A model generated the notes under the pieces. That model was not told the DNA's origin, searched no databases, and worked only from the letters and a program-made list of their open reading frames with translations. A program made the translations under genes and the position numbers. This document shows positions 1-8,557 of a stretch of 64,000 bases of DNA, piece after piece. Position 1 is the stretch's first letter. The number at the start of each line of letters is the position of its first letter. Source of the stretch: Nitrospirales bacterium (lineage in GTDB: Bacteria; Nitrospirota; Nitrospiria; Nitrospirales; UBA8639); assembly GCA_021603905.1 (NCBI GenBank), contig BQIU01000006.1, positions 1 through 64,000 of the forward strand. Reading direction: 5' to 3'.

Positions 1-1
1 A

Positions 2-307
2 CGCATCCCCGTAAAGTTCTTTGTACAGGCGGGGGGAGTCATGTGTCTCATGTGTGGCGAGAGATCGTCGGATCGTGGCCTCCCCATTTCTCCTGGCAGC
101 TTAGCCTTCATTCAGCAAGCCAGGAGACTGCCATTTGCGAAGGTGACGCGTCTTCGAGCCAGCGGACAAATCCGGCAGGAAATCGAACAAGTCATTGAAA
201 CATATGTAGAGGTTGTGATCGGAATGTCGCTTCCATCGATGAACGTATCCGCTCAGAGTTCTTCGCGACTTAATCGATTCTCAAGATCCTCAAAGGAGTA
301 TATCTGA
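2..307 (+). CDS. recO: DNA repair protein RecO, C-terminal part (cut by window edge)
   Basis: The frame is open from base 2, so the 5' part lies outside the window. The visible tail has a CxxC pair (CLMC), then an ISPG(S)LAFIQQARRLP stretch and a conserved helix with RASGQIRQEIEQ and ETYVE. These match the C-terminal helical domain of RecO, the mediator that loads RecA onto SSB-coated single strands with RecR. Only one CxxC of the possible zinc knuckle is visible. Its TGA stop shares one base with the ATG of the next gene (TGATG), which suggests translational coupling. An internal ATG at 41 is not the true start, since homology continues upstream of it. Confidence 0.8.
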   Translation, partial: RIPVKFFVQAGGVMCLMCGERSSDRGLPISPGSLAFIQQARRLPFAKVTRLRASGQIRQEIEQVIETYVEVVIGMSLPSMNVSAQSSSRLNRFSRSSKEYI

Positions 308-663
308 TGACAAACAAGACACTCGAACCAAAGGATATGAATTGGCTGGAGAATGGCGTGCTGGGTATCGAGTGGAGTGATGGCCATCATGGGGTCTATC
401 CTGTCCGATACCTTCGTCAACACTGTCCTTGTGCGGCTTGCGTTGATGAATGGACCGGAGAATTACGACTTCAGCCAGACTCCGTCCCTTTGCTGATCAT
501 GGTTCAAGATATTGAAGCCGTCGGGCGTTATGCGCTTCGCTTTAAATGGAGTGACGGCCATGATACGGGGATCTATTCCTACGCTGCTTTACGACGTTTG
601 TGCCAATGTGATATCTGTCAACCCGAGAAACCCCAAAAGCCTCGAGGGAAAGTCCTTCTCTAA
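307..663 (+). CDS. DUF971 domain protein (gamma-butyrobetaine hydroxylase N-terminal-like)
   Basis: This 118-residue protein is a single DUF971 domain, the small fold also found at the N-terminus of gamma-butyrobetaine/trimethyllysine hydroxylases. Visible hallmarks are the IEWSDGHHGVYPVRYLR stretch, a CPCAACVDEWTGE cluster, and a second SDGHDTGIYSY repeat followed by CQCDIC. The cysteines and histidines look like a metal site. Stand-alone DUF971 proteins are often encoded near Mrp/ApbC or other Fe-S genes in bacteria, but no biochemical role is firmly established. It overlaps recO by one base and probably shares its transcript. Confidence 0.85.
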   Translation: MTNKTLEPKDMNWLENGVLGIEWSDGHHGVYPVRYLRQHCPCAACVDEWTGELRLQPDSVPLLIMVQDIEAVGRYALRFKWSDGHDTGIYSYAALRRLCQCDICQPEKPQKPRGKVLL

Positions 664-733
664 ATTTTTACCAGTCAGAGAAGAGTCGAAACTCTCATAG
701 AATGATAGAGCTCGTCGGCGAAACGTGCGCGTG

Positions 734-1237
734 CTACTCAGTAAGAGACACGTTGCGGAAAGATGGGATTTTTTGAATCGCGGTGCGGGCTTCTGACACA
801 TAATAGGCATATTCTGGCTCTGGATATTCGTCAATGATGGATTGCATGAGGTCTTGTGCCAAAATGTAGCGACCGGTTTGCCAAGCAGCTTGTCCGGCCT
901 GCAAAGCACAGGATACAGCCATGGCTCTTGGGTCAACAGAAAGTCGAGAGCTCCGAGCTGAGGTCCAATTTTTCAGAAATTTTGGTAAAGGAATGGGTGA
1001 ATGATGAATGGTGATTGGCCCTGGTGCTTCTGATAATTGCGCGACATACTCCTGCATTTGTAAGGGGTTTTGGTCGATCACGCAATCGTTGTACAGAGTC
1101 CACAGGTCCATAAATTCTGAGTCCTGAAGGCTTAGCTCACTCTTTTCGGTAGGTTGAAGGCTTTGGCAACCCGAAAAGAATAGCAGGCAAATAAGGCTCA
1201 GGAGAGCATAGGTTTTAAAGTTTTTTAAGGTATCCAT
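734..1237 (-). CDS. Putative lipoprotein of unknown function
   Basis: A 167-residue protein with an N-terminal hydrophobic segment ending in a lipobox (FSGC, Cys near residue 24), so it is likely lipidated and anchored in the envelope. The mature part is mostly helical, including an AGQAAWQTGRYILAQDLMQSIIDEYPE stretch that resembles a single TPR-like helix pair. It does not match a family I can name. It is convergent with the DUF971 gene, and a 540-bp gene-free stretch lies upstream of it. Confidence 0.6.
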   Translation of the reverse strand: MDTLKNFKTYALLSLICLLFFSGCQSLQPTEKSELSLQDSEFMDLWTLYNDCVIDQNPLQMQEYVAQLSEAPGPITIHHSPIPLPKFLKNWTSARSSRLSVDPRAMAVSCALQAGQAAWQTGRYILAQDLMQSIIDEYPEPEYAYYVSEARTAIQKIPSFRNVSLTE

Positions 1238-1285
1238 ATCGATTATCTTGCTACCCGATCATTGACGTTTATGTAATTCACACAG

Positions 1286-1313
1286 ATTAGTATTACTACA
1301 TAGCAATACTAAT
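1286..1313. repeat. 9-bp perfect inverted repeat
   Basis: ATTAGTATT at 1286-1294 is exactly complementary to AATACTAAT at 1305-1313, with a 10-base spacer. It lies 49-76 bases upstream of the lipoprotein start (1237, minus strand), a position that suits an operator or a 5' UTR hairpin. There is no T-run, so it is not a typical terminator. Confidence 0.5.
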
Positions 1314-1557
1314 GCTCACAATTTACTTAAATGTAACATACTGAAAAACATAATAAAATAGGCTAATAATCGGTGGAAGTCCTGCCGAAGTGTTGCTTAA
1401 ATACAACGCATGTGTGTGATTTGCTCACTGGTTTTTGAGTTTTTCCAATGATTTAAACTGAAATTCCTTTAAATTTGTCATAATGATTTCCTTCTGAGTA
1501 CCAAATTCATAGATCAGTACCTAAAATCTCATTCTTAGCATTGGACAAGGCGTATAT

Positions 1558-1578
1558 TAACAATCTCTCAGATTGTTA
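1558..1578. repeat. 8-bp perfect inverted repeat with short loop
   Basis: TAACAATC (1558-1565) pairs with GATTGTTA (1571-1578) across a 5-base loop. It lies about 200 bases past the stop of the DEAD-domain gene on the minus strand. It could be a weak transcript end or part of the folded segment that follows at 1580-1610. Confidence 0.4.
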
Positions 1579-1777
1579 GAACCGCGACGGACTGCGTCGA
1601 CATGCCGGTTTTGAGGAACACTCAACCCTATGAAAGTTAGGAGGCTGAGCGCATATCCTCGCGCTGGCTGTGTAAAATAACGTCTGTAATATCCAGCTCA
1701 AACAATCAATGAGTTGTCGGCTGTACGTTCAAGCGGACATTGCCGGCACTTGAATTCATATTGACGAATGAATTGGC

Positions 1778-2833
1778 TTATCGACGATTTCGATGACCGA
1801 CCGTTTCCTCTTCATACTGCTTTGAAAGGCGTTTGGTCTCTGGATGAAGGGTGTAGCCCCGTCCTTTGACAATATCGCGGGTACGAAAGAACGGGCTTAA
1901 CATCCCGCTTGGATGTAGATAGCCTGCCCGAAGAGGGACTGACCGGTTTTGATGATGAATGAGATGGCACGGCACAGGCCGAATACTTGTTAGCCATGCT
2001 GCCAGATCTTGAGGGTTGCCAATTGATGCAGACAATAAAAGGAGCCGGGCTTGGGTCGGACAAAAAATGATCGTTTCCTCCCAAACCACTCCACGTTCCG
2101 GGTCGGCCAGGTATTGTGATTCATCCAAGATCACCAGGCCAAGGGTGTTGAGTCGAAGATCGATTTCTCCACTCGCGGCATCATAGAGCAAATTCCGCAA
2201 AATTTCCGTGGTCATAATCAAGAGCGGAGCCTGCGCATTGTCTCGTCGATCCCCTGTAAGAATCCCGACTTTCTCGGGACCAAAGAGTTGAGAGAATTCC
2301 ATATATTTTGTATTTGACAGTGCTTTAAGTGGTGAGGTGTAAATCACCGTACGTTCCTGTTTAAAGGCATATTTTGTCGCTTCGATTGCGACGAAGGTCT
2401 TGCCACTTCCAGTGGGCACACTCACAATCACATCAGTCGTGGCCAGTTGTGTCACGGCCTCTTCTTGCCACGGATCAGGATGGAACTCCTTTGCTGGAGG
2501 AGGCACGCCAAGTCCCTCAAGTAAATGAGAGACAGTGACAGGTGGAGGCAAGGAGGAGGCTGTGGGTTTCGTTTTCGATTTTTGAGGGAACGGTTTCTTT
2601 TTCGCAGAGACACGAGAAGGTGCAGGCCCTGGTGCACGGACAGATCTTTGGGTTTGATACTGTAAGACATCAGTTTCTAAGGCCTCACGCGATTCCGAAG
2701 GAAGGGAGAGAAACACGTCAATTAACCGATGTTTCCCAAGACGAAAATGACGATGAACTCGTCCCTGAGCAAGCTTGTGAAGATGTCGAAGTGGAAGTGA
2801 TTCAAGAAGACCGATGAGTTCGTCATTCGTCAT
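1778..2833 (-). CDS. Ski2-like helicase, N-terminal (DEAD/RecA1) half as a separate protein
   Basis: This 351-residue protein holds only the first RecA-like domain of a Ski2/Mtr4-type superfamily 2 helicase. Residues 1-115 are a charged, proline-rich leader. The Q-type WQEEAV stretch is near 122, Walker A (PTGSGKT) at 140-146, motif Ia (TSPLKALSN) near 167, motif II as DESQ at 237-240 and motif III (SAS) at 268-270. It ends soon after the PLRAGYLHPSG linker, before helicase motif IV. Motifs IV-VI are in the gene just upstream on the same strand (2846-4705), with only 12 bases between. The two products therefore probably assemble into one helicase, though the domain order on the transcript is reversed. 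Confidence 0.85.
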   Translation of the reverse strand: MTNDELIGLLESLPLRHLHKLAQGRVHRHFRLGKHRLIDVFLSLPSESREALETDVLQYQTQRSVRAPGPAPSRVSAKKKPFPQKSKTKPTASSLPPPVTVSHLLEGLGVPPPAKEFHPDPWQEEAVTQLATTDVIVSVPTGSGKTFVAIEATKYAFKQERTVIYTSPLKALSNTKYMEFSQLFGPEKVGILTGDRRDNAQAPLLIMTTEILRNLLYDAASGEIDLRLNTLGLVILDESQYLADPERGVVWEETIIFCPTQARLLLLSASIGNPQDLAAWLTSIRPVPCHLIHHQNRSVPLRAGYLHPSGMLSPFFRTRDIVKGRGYTLHPETKRLSKQYEEETVGHRNRR

Positions 2834-2845
2834 GGATAGAGCCTC

Positions 2846-4705
2846 TTACGGAAGTTCTTCAAGAACTTCCCGTCTCATCGTGGTGATGGCTGAGCTGGCG
2901 GTCTCGGCTAGACTAGGATGGGAAGCTTTGAGTGTTTGCAATTGAGAGAGAAATTCGATCGTTCTGGCAAAGAGTCGATAGACATCACCTTCAGCCATGG
3001 CCGTCAGGCGAACCAGTGATGCCCATTTCAGATTTGGATCACGAACCCACTCATCAGTTAATGCGGCCACATCTGTCCGGAGAAGCGGAGGTTCTTCATA
3101 TGACGCCAGAGAACTTGCGACAGCGCGAACGTGGTGCAGCATGGTGCTGAGGCCTGAACTCATTCGAAGAAATGTTCCCGGCCGATCATCATCATGAGCA
3201 ATACTCGCCATCATAGCTGCCAAAAGCGCAGGCTCAATGGCCGCAAATGCTTCCATTCGAATCAGTTCCGTGATGAGAAGGGAATGATCGATGCGAATCA
3301 GCCGAGCCCATTCTCCTTCTGAGGTCAATTCAGACGTCGCGGTCAAATAGCCAAAATGATGTAACACATCGCTCTTTTCCTGAAATCGGTGCCACAATCC
3401 TGTCCGCAGAGCTTGAATGGTCTTTGTGAGCCCTTTTTCTTTTTGGCGAAGTCGTGATGCCGTCGCATGATCTTTTCGGCATGCCGCATGCGACGAACAA
3501 CTCGGGCACGAGAATTCATCCGTGAGGACCGCAAGTATTTGCTGATCTTCTTCCTGTTCTTTTTCGACAAGAACGGGTAACACCGGGAGTCCAACGGGTA
3601 GGGCATTCAGTTCCTGAGCGAGACGAGAGAGCGTATTGGCCTGACACCAGGGAAAAACTCTAAGAGGTTTGAATTCGAGCACATGGTCATACAGCTGATT
3701 CACCATCACCAATGGGCATTCTGTGATTGTGCCCTTCGCGCGCAAGATCGACAACATCGGATGTCGTTGCCCGCGACTTCGATATTGACGAAGAATCACG
3801 GCAAACCCTTTTGAGACTTGAATCACTCGGCCCGGAGTAAGGAACGGCAATTGCGCGGCAGTAGCGGGTGAGTCTTGATGCGTGACTGGACGGCGTTGGG
3901 CTTTCCTTCGTTTGGCTTGGTCAAACACCTGCCATTGCGTGATCCAATCAGTACAGACTCGCGGACCGTAGGGCTGCATATTTTCATGGATGGTATCAAG
4001 ATGGTTTTGATGAACTTCCGCTCTTCGGTTTAATTGGAATTGGGCAAAGCTTTTGGCCAAAATTCCTTCGATATGATCAAGAGGGTGAGCTTTTAATAAA
4101 TTGAGCACCATGGGATATGAAATGACAAATTGACTTTCTATCGGCTCGGGATAACCTATCAGGCCTTTTCCTAAGACCTGAAGGTCAATATAGGGAGACG
4201 GGGTAATGACGACGAACCCAATCAAGTCTTTTCCTCTACGTCCACCACGCCCCGCCAGTTGTTGAATCTCTCCGATGGTCAGATCAGAAAAGTCCCTAGC
4301 CTTTCGAACGCTTGATTGGGTAATCACAACAGTCCGTGCTGGGAAGTCGACACCCGCCGCTAAGGTCGTGGTCGCAAAGACGGCATCTAAATACCCTTTT
4401 CGCATCAATTCTTCAATGGCGATTTTCCACGAAGGAAGATGCCCCGCGTGGTGTGCCGCAACGCCGCAGCGGGCGACAGTCGGCATGAGTGGATGTCCGG
4501 TGATACTTGGGTACTCGACGGCGAGTTGCTCTAAAAATGTGGCAATCTTCTGGGTTCGCTGGGGAGGAAGGTGTGTCGTACTTCGTTCGAATGCGGTAAT
4601 CGCATCGTCACAAGCTCGACGAGAGGTTAAAAAGACTATCGCAGGAGTCAGCTGTTTTCTGCGAAGAACGTCTACTAAATCAACTGGGTGAATAGCTGGT
4701 GGCAT
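2846..4705 (-). CDS. Ski2-like helicase, C-terminal (RecA2 plus DSHCT-like) half as a separate protein
   Basis: A 619-residue protein that starts right at the second RecA domain of a Ski2-like RNA helicase. Motif IV-like FLTSRRACD is at residues 25-33, motif V (TTTLAAGVDFP) at about 112-122 and motif VI (QQLAGRGGRRG) at 148-158. The rest includes a cysteine cluster (CPSCSSHAAC) and a helical end with LTSEGEWARL resembling the DSHCT region of cyanobacterial and chloroplast ISE2-type helicases. There is no Walker A or DExH box, so it cannot hydrolyse ATP alone. It is transcribed before the ATPase-half gene (2833-1778) with 12 bases between them. Ski2-like helicases remodel RNA; the cellular role here is unknown. 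Confidence 0.85.
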   Translation of the reverse strand: MPPAIHPVDLVDVLRRKQLTPAIVFLTSRRACDDAITAFERSTTHLPPQRTQKIATFLEQLAVEYPSITGHPLMPTVARCGVAAHHAGHLPSWKIAIEELMRKGYLDAVFATTTLAAGVDFPARTVVITQSSVRKARDFSDLTIGEIQQLAGRGGRRGKDLIGFVVITPSPYIDLQVLGKGLIGYPEPIESQFVISYPMVLNLLKAHPLDHIEGILAKSFAQFQLNRRAEVHQNHLDTIHENMQPYGPRVCTDWITQWQVFDQAKRRKAQRRPVTHQDSPATAAQLPFLTPGRVIQVSKGFAVILRQYRSRGQRHPMLSILRAKGTITECPLVMVNQLYDHVLEFKPLRVFPWCQANTLSRLAQELNALPVGLPVLPVLVEKEQEEDQQILAVLTDEFSCPSCSSHAACRKDHATASRLRQKEKGLTKTIQALRTGLWHRFQEKSDVLHHFGYLTATSELTSEGEWARLIRIDHSLLITELIRMEAFAAIEPALLAAMMASIAHDDDRPGTFLRMSSGLSTMLHHVRAVASSLASYEEPPLLRTDVAALTDEWVRDPNLKWASLVRLTAMAEGDVYRLFARTIEFLSQLQTLKASHPSLAETASSAITTMRREVLEELP

Positions 4706-4753
4706 GTACGACGGTTAATTGTAGCAAGATTTCATCAGAAGATAAAACTGACC

Positions 4754-4927
4754 ATGTTCAATAACATGTTTGATGAGCTCACTTCCATTGGGAATTTAAA
4801 TGGAGGTGTTTGGAACAGATTTAAGAACTACAACCAAATGACAACAGATGCCGAGACTTGCAAGGAATGTGTCTTTAAGACCGACCAGGAGGTGACCGAT
4901 AAACTTATTAAGAGGAAATCATGGTAG
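4754..4927 (+). CDS. Possible small 57-residue protein upstream of the STAS gene
   Basis: An ATG at 4754 opens a frame for 57 residues with one CxxC (CKEC). It ends in a TAG that overlaps the STAS gene start by seven bases, an arrangement typical of coupled genes. There is no good ribosome site and no family match, and it could equally be a chance frame in the STAS 5' leader. Confidence 0.25.
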   Translation: MFNNMFDELTSIGNLNGGVWNRFKNYNQMTTDAETCKECVFKTDQEVTDKLIKRKSW

Positions 4928-5256
4928 ATGTTATAGTTCGAGGAGTGAAAGGCGCGACGGTTGTAGACCTCCATGGTCGTCTAGATATCAATGCGCGGTG
5001 GCATTTTAAAGCCATTATGAACCAGTGTTGTTTGAATGAGTCAGAACATTTAATTATCAATCTTGCCGGGTTGACCTTTATTGATAGTGCAGGTCTGGGG
5101 TTTCTTGTCTCGGCATATATGCAATTTACTGGATTAAAACGACGAATGACCTGGATTCAACCAAGAGGCTTGGTGGCGACGTTTCTTGATGAATTGAAAC
5201 TTCGAGAGCTTGTGCCCATTTTTGAGTCCGAAAAAGAAGCCATGTCCGAGCTATAG
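4921..5256 (+). CDS. STAS-domain protein (anti-sigma factor antagonist type)
   Basis: At 111 residues this is a single STAS domain of the SpoIIAA/RsbV kind. The conserved IDSAGLG motif places the phosphorylatable serine at residue 56. Such proteins bind anti-sigma-factor kinases, and phosphorylation of the serine releases the partner. No cognate kinase or sigma factor is nearby, so the pathway is unknown. The ATG at 4921 is preceded by AGAGGAAA at good spacing, which supports this start. The gene stands alone, diverging from the helicase pair and convergent with the CLC gene. Confidence 0.85.
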   Translation: MVDVIVRGVKGATVVDLHGRLDINARWHFKAIMNQCCLNESEHLIINLAGLTFIDSAGLGFLVSAYMQFTGLKRRMTWIQPRGLVATFLDELKLRELVPIFESEKEAMSEL

Positions 5257-5396
5257 CCTATCGTTCTTCGCCTCATCAGGCTTAGAGCATTTCTTCTCCT
5301 TAACCGCGCTTTTGTCAGGTCTCATTCAATCGTCACTCATATCTCATTACATCATTTAAGCTCATAGGTGTTTTCGTTCCGGAATTTTGAGAAAGT

Positions 5397-6761
5397 CTAT
5401 GGCTTCGGCTTTGATCGTTTGGTCATAATAATCAGGCGATTTTTGATTTTTTCTCGTACGATTTTAACTCGAACCTCCCACGCATCAACAAAAAATTGTG
5501 TTTCACTCACTTCCTGATTCAAGTCCGCGTGTATACCTGGCGCTTTGTGGAGCTGAAGCAGTTGAGTCGGAATGGCACTTCGATGTCCCGAAATCAAAAA
5601 ACTGATCGCACAGCACACCATTGCGCATGCCCCAATTTGTACACCAAATACTTCAAGAGACAAGAGAACCGCGGTGATTGGCGTGTTGACAGCCCCGGCT
5701 AAGAGTCCGGCAATTCCTAATGCGGCGAACACTCCCGAGTCGAGAGCGAACAGATTCCCGAATACTGAACCGGCAGTCGCGCCCACAAAACAAATGGGCA
5801 AAATCACACCTCCGCTTCCGCCAAAGTTCAATGTCATACTGGTCAGAATTATTTTGAGCATAAACACGTACCAGAGGACTGATTGACCTGCAACCGCCTC
5901 TTGAATGACACGGTCTCCAAGCCCCAAGGCACTCAGAGAGGAGAGTGACGCGATTCCGAGAATGGCCAATCCACCAAGGAAGGCCAAAAGTGGGGGAGGA
6001 AAATGAGAGAGGAAGGCAATTCGTTTTCCCAAATTTATCCCCTCAATCAGGACAAGGGCACATAGACCAAAACAGACACCGGCAAGAATCGACCAGAGGA
6101 GGAGCGGGGAGGAAAACAGGACAGAAACCTCGACTGAAGATGTCCAAAAAGAAATACCGAAAAACAGCGTCACTTGATGTCCGACAACAGCCGCAATAAC
6201 TGACGGGAGCAGAACCTGATAGGCCAGAGCCCCGACGAAAAGTGCTTCAACTCCGAAAAACGCTCCGGCAATGGGTGTTCCGAGCACTGAGGCAAATCCT
6301 GCACTAATACCGCAAATGACCAGTGTCTTTCGGTCATCATCAGAAAAGCGAAAGATCTCAGCAGCCCATGACGCTACGGCACCGCCAATTTGTGCGCACG
6401 GACCAACATTGCCGGCAGAACCTCCCGTTCCAATTGTCAGTAGCGTCGCAATCAGTTTGGCTGGAATCACTTGCGCCTTGATGCGTCCCGATCGAAGGTG
6501 GACGGCTTGAATCACCCGCTCGACGCCTTGCCCACCCGCTTCAGGCGCTAATGAACTCGTAATCCACGCGGAGACGCTTAACCCAATAGGCAGGAGGAAC
6601 AGACTATACGGAATCCGAGTCGTCTCCGCGATCATCATCTGCAGGGCTTTTAAAAAAAAGGTGGTTGATAAGCCCACCAAGAGTCCCACTCCGGTCGCCA
6701 GAACCAACCATTTGGCTACATTGATCAATAATATGAATTCTTCGGTAACACGCTTATTCAT
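5397..6761 (-). CDS. CLC-family chloride channel/transporter with altered selectivity and gating motifs
   Basis: A 454-residue membrane protein with the CLC fold: about ten hydrophobic segments, the EAGGQGV stretch near residue 75 in place of GSGIP, GGSAGNVGP at 113-121 in place of GGSxGREGP, and GGSGGVILP in the second half. CLC proteins move chloride or other anions as channels or proton-coupled exchangers. The external gating glutamate of exchangers sits in GREGP; here the residue is valine 119 (codon at 6405-6407). This predicts loss of proton coupling or unusual gating. There are no C-terminal CBS domains; the end is a short basic tail. It is transcribed divergently from the MFS gene. 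Confidence 0.85.
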   Translation of the reverse strand: MNKRVTEEFILLINVAKWLVLATGVGLLVGLSTTFFLKALQMMIAETTRIPYSLFLLPIGLSVSAWITSSLAPEAGGQGVERVIQAVHLRSGRIKAQVIPAKLIATLLTIGTGGSAGNVGPCAQIGGAVASWAAEIFRFSDDDRKTLVICGISAGFASVLGTPIAGAFFGVEALFVGALAYQVLLPSVIAAVVGHQVTLFFGISFWTSSVEVSVLFSSPLLLWSILAGVCFGLCALVLIEGINLGKRIAFLSHFPPPLLAFLGGLAILGIASLSSLSALGLGDRVIQEAVAGQSVLWYVFMLKIILTSMTLNFGGSGGVILPICFVGATAGSVFGNLFALDSGVFAALGIAGLLAGAVNTPITAVLLSLEVFGVQIGACAMVCCAISFLISGHRSAIPTQLLQLHKAPGIHADLNQEVSETQFFVDAWEVRVKIVREKIKNRLIIMTKRSKPKP

Positions 6762-7153
6762 ATGAGTGGGACACGGCTGACGGGCAATTGTCGAAGATCA
6801 TGTCACGATCACAAAAGAGTTCATGGAGGTCGAACGGCTTACTACTTTTTAATAATTGAACTGAGTTTTTTACATGTGTCAATAACCAATATTGTAAATC
6901 TGATTGATCAAGTATGTTGGCAGATAACCAACATAGGAGGCGTATTGGACCGACTCGTTCATTGAAAGTCAATAAACTTCAAGAATGGACTGGAATCGTT
7001 AGAAAGATAGTTCCCGGAAATTAACGATACGTTTACCCTGAACGCTTAAGAAATTCATTGATTGACAGCATGAAATTTTGAATGATAGTTTGAGTCCAAT
7101 CATCGTTCATTTATCACCCGTTTTATTCCACTCACATCGCATAGGCGCATAGA
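6762..7153. other. Divergent promoter region between CLC and MFS genes
   Basis: This 392-bp AT-rich stretch between two divergent genes has no credible coding frame. A candidate promoter for the MFS gene is listed separately; nothing clear is seen for the CLC gene. Confidence 0.5.
7062..7089 (+). promoter_or_regulatory. Candidate sigma-70 promoter for the MFS gene
   Basis: A perfect -35 box TTGACA (7062-7067) is followed after 16 bases by GATAGT (7084-7089, four of six matches to TATAAT). It lies about 65 bases before the MFS start codon. This rests on consensus matching only. Confidence 0.4.
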
Positions 7154-8341
7154 ATGAGTCCTCCACGGACATTTGCCCTTCTCTGTTCAGTCGCCTTCTT
7201 GGCGTTTGTCAGCTACGACTTGGTGCGCAGACCGGCTCTTGCCCTCTTTGCCGGATCGTTAGGAGCGACACCGATTACCGTTGGCATTCTCGTTGCGCTC
7301 TCGACACTCACTGGGGTCTTGTTGAAACTTCCGGTCGGCGTCATGTCCGATCTCCTCGATCGAAGAAAGTTTATGATCAGCGGTCTGCTGGCTTTTGCAC
7401 TTCCGCCATTTCTCTATCCCTTGATTTCTGATTTGACCATTGTGGGCATGCTTCGTCTTGCTCATGGGCTGGCGACAGCTCTGTATACCCCACTGGCGTT
7501 AGCGATGGTTGCACAGATGTACGCAGAGCGACGAGGAGAAGCTATGGGTTGGTACACCGCAGCTGCTCAAGGTGGAGGGTTGCTTGGACCGATGCTTGGA
7601 GGTGTGCTCGTCTATGCGGTGGGCTTTACTTCAACGTTTGTGACTGCAGGCATTTTTGGTGTACTGAGTCTGTTATTATTTTTGTGCATGCCCCAATCTG
7701 CACATCCGACATTAAAAACTCAACGTACAAACCGAAAACTTTTCTTAGAGGTGCGACAGGGCATTCAAGATATTCTGAAACATAGAGGTATTCTCACCAC
7801 TAGTCTCACTGAAGCCTCAAAAATGATGGCGAATGGAACGCTCATGGCCTTTCTTCCTCTCTATGGTCTTTCGATTGGGCTCAATGCCGCTGAGGTTGGC
7901 GTCTTATTTGGTATTCAAGCATTCACATCGTTGTTAGCCAAACCACTTATGGGCAAAGTCTCGGATCGTCTCGGACGGCAACCACTTATCATTGTTGGAT
8001 TATGTCTCTGTGGCGGCATGCTTATCCTTATTCCGCAGATACAGATGATGCTTATGTTGCTCATTGTTTCCGCATTCTTTGGACTTGGCGAGGCGGTGAT
8101 CACATCTTCTTCGACAGCCTTGATTGCGGATCTCTCTCACCATTCCTCTCTCGGAGCAGGAATGGGTATGCGAGGAACAATTATGGACATTGGCCATGCA
8201 AGTGGGCCTGTGATCGCTGGCATTCTTATTGGCAGCATCGGTTATAGTGGGGGGTTTACCGTGATAGGTATTTTCCAGTTTATTACCGCGGTGGTATTCG
8301 GTATGATCATGATAGGGAACCGGAGAGGAGCCATGATATAG
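7154..8341 (+). CDS. MFS transporter
   Basis: A 395-residue protein with about 12 hydrophobic segments in two halves. The MFS loop 2-3 signature is visible as GVMSDLLDRRKF near residue 62 and again, in the second half, as GKVSDRLGRQP. The major facilitator superfamily exports or imports small molecules using ion gradients. The overall look (short loops, LLGPMLGG in the fifth segment) fits a drug or metabolite efflux subgroup, but the substrate cannot be told from sequence. The ATG has no strong ribosome site. A small membrane protein gene and riboflavin synthase follow on the same strand. Confidence 0.85.
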   Translation: MSPPRTFALLCSVAFLAFVSYDLVRRPALALFAGSLGATPITVGILVALSTLTGVLLKLPVGVMSDLLDRRKFMISGLLAFALPPFLYPLISDLTIVGMLRLAHGLATALYTPLALAMVAQMYAERRGEAMGWYTAAAQGGGLLGPMLGGVLVYAVGFTSTFVTAGIFGVLSLLLFLCMPQSAHPTLKTQRTNRKLFLEVRQGIQDILKHRGILTTSLTEASKMMANGTLMAFLPLYGLSIGLNAAEVGVLFGIQAFTSLLAKPLMGKVSDRLGRQPLIIVGLCLCGGMLILIPQIQMMLMLLIVSAFFGLGEAVITSSSTALIADLSHHSSLGAGMGMRGTIMDIGHASGPVIAGILIGSIGYSGGFTVIGIFQFITAVVFGMIMIGNRRGAMI

Positions 8342-8380
8342 TATCAGCCTACCCCCTAAAATGCTGAAAGGATGGAGTCG

Positions 8381-8506
8381 ATGAGAGAAGGGATGGGCAC
8401 GGGAGATATTATCGTTGGCGTCATTGCCGCTCTTGGCGTTGTGGTGATGATTGTAGTGTTTTTCGTGGTGGTAAAAACCGTATTTTTAAAGAAAGATAAA
8501 GAGTAG
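8381..8506 (+). CDS. Small 41-residue single-pass membrane protein
   Basis: The ATG at 8381 is preceded by AAGGATGGAG, a good ribosome site, and encodes a 41-residue peptide. A short polar start is followed by a continuous hydrophobic helix rich in Val, Ile and Ala, then a lysine-rich tail (KKDKE). By the positive-inside rule the tail should face the cytoplasm. An in-frame ATG at 8372 would add three residues but lies against the ribosome site. It sits between the MFS gene and ribE, 51 bases before ribE. It resembles small helper proteins of transporters in size only; function is unknown. Confidence 0.55.
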   Translation: MREGMGTGDIIVGVIAALGVVVMIVVFFVVVKTVFLKKDKE

Positions 8507-8557
8507 CGTGAAGATGTCTTCAAACGGACAGATGCTCAACATTCTGACGAGGATTTA

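Larger units (their letters stand above)
1238..1777. other. Gene-free 540-bp spacer with inverted repeats
   Basis: No convincing coding frame is seen. The stretch is AT-rich in its first half and has two perfect inverted repeats (1286-1313 and 1558-1578, listed separately). A further foldable segment lies at 1580-1610, where AACCG pairs with CGGTT around an inner CGACG/CGTCG hairpin. It lies downstream of the helicase pair and upstream of the small lipoprotein gene, both on the minus strand, so it could hold a terminator, the lipoprotein promoter or a small RNA. None of these is proven. Confidence 0.5.

Noticed and set aside
1778-4705. The helicase pair as one gene with a frameshift
   Set aside because: The ATPase half lies downstream of the C-terminal half on the transcript, so no frameshift or stop correction could rebuild the normal order.
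8507-8557. FMN riboswitch upstream of ribE
   Set aside because: Only 51 bases separate the small gene from ribE, too short for the aptamer, and its conserved core is not seen.
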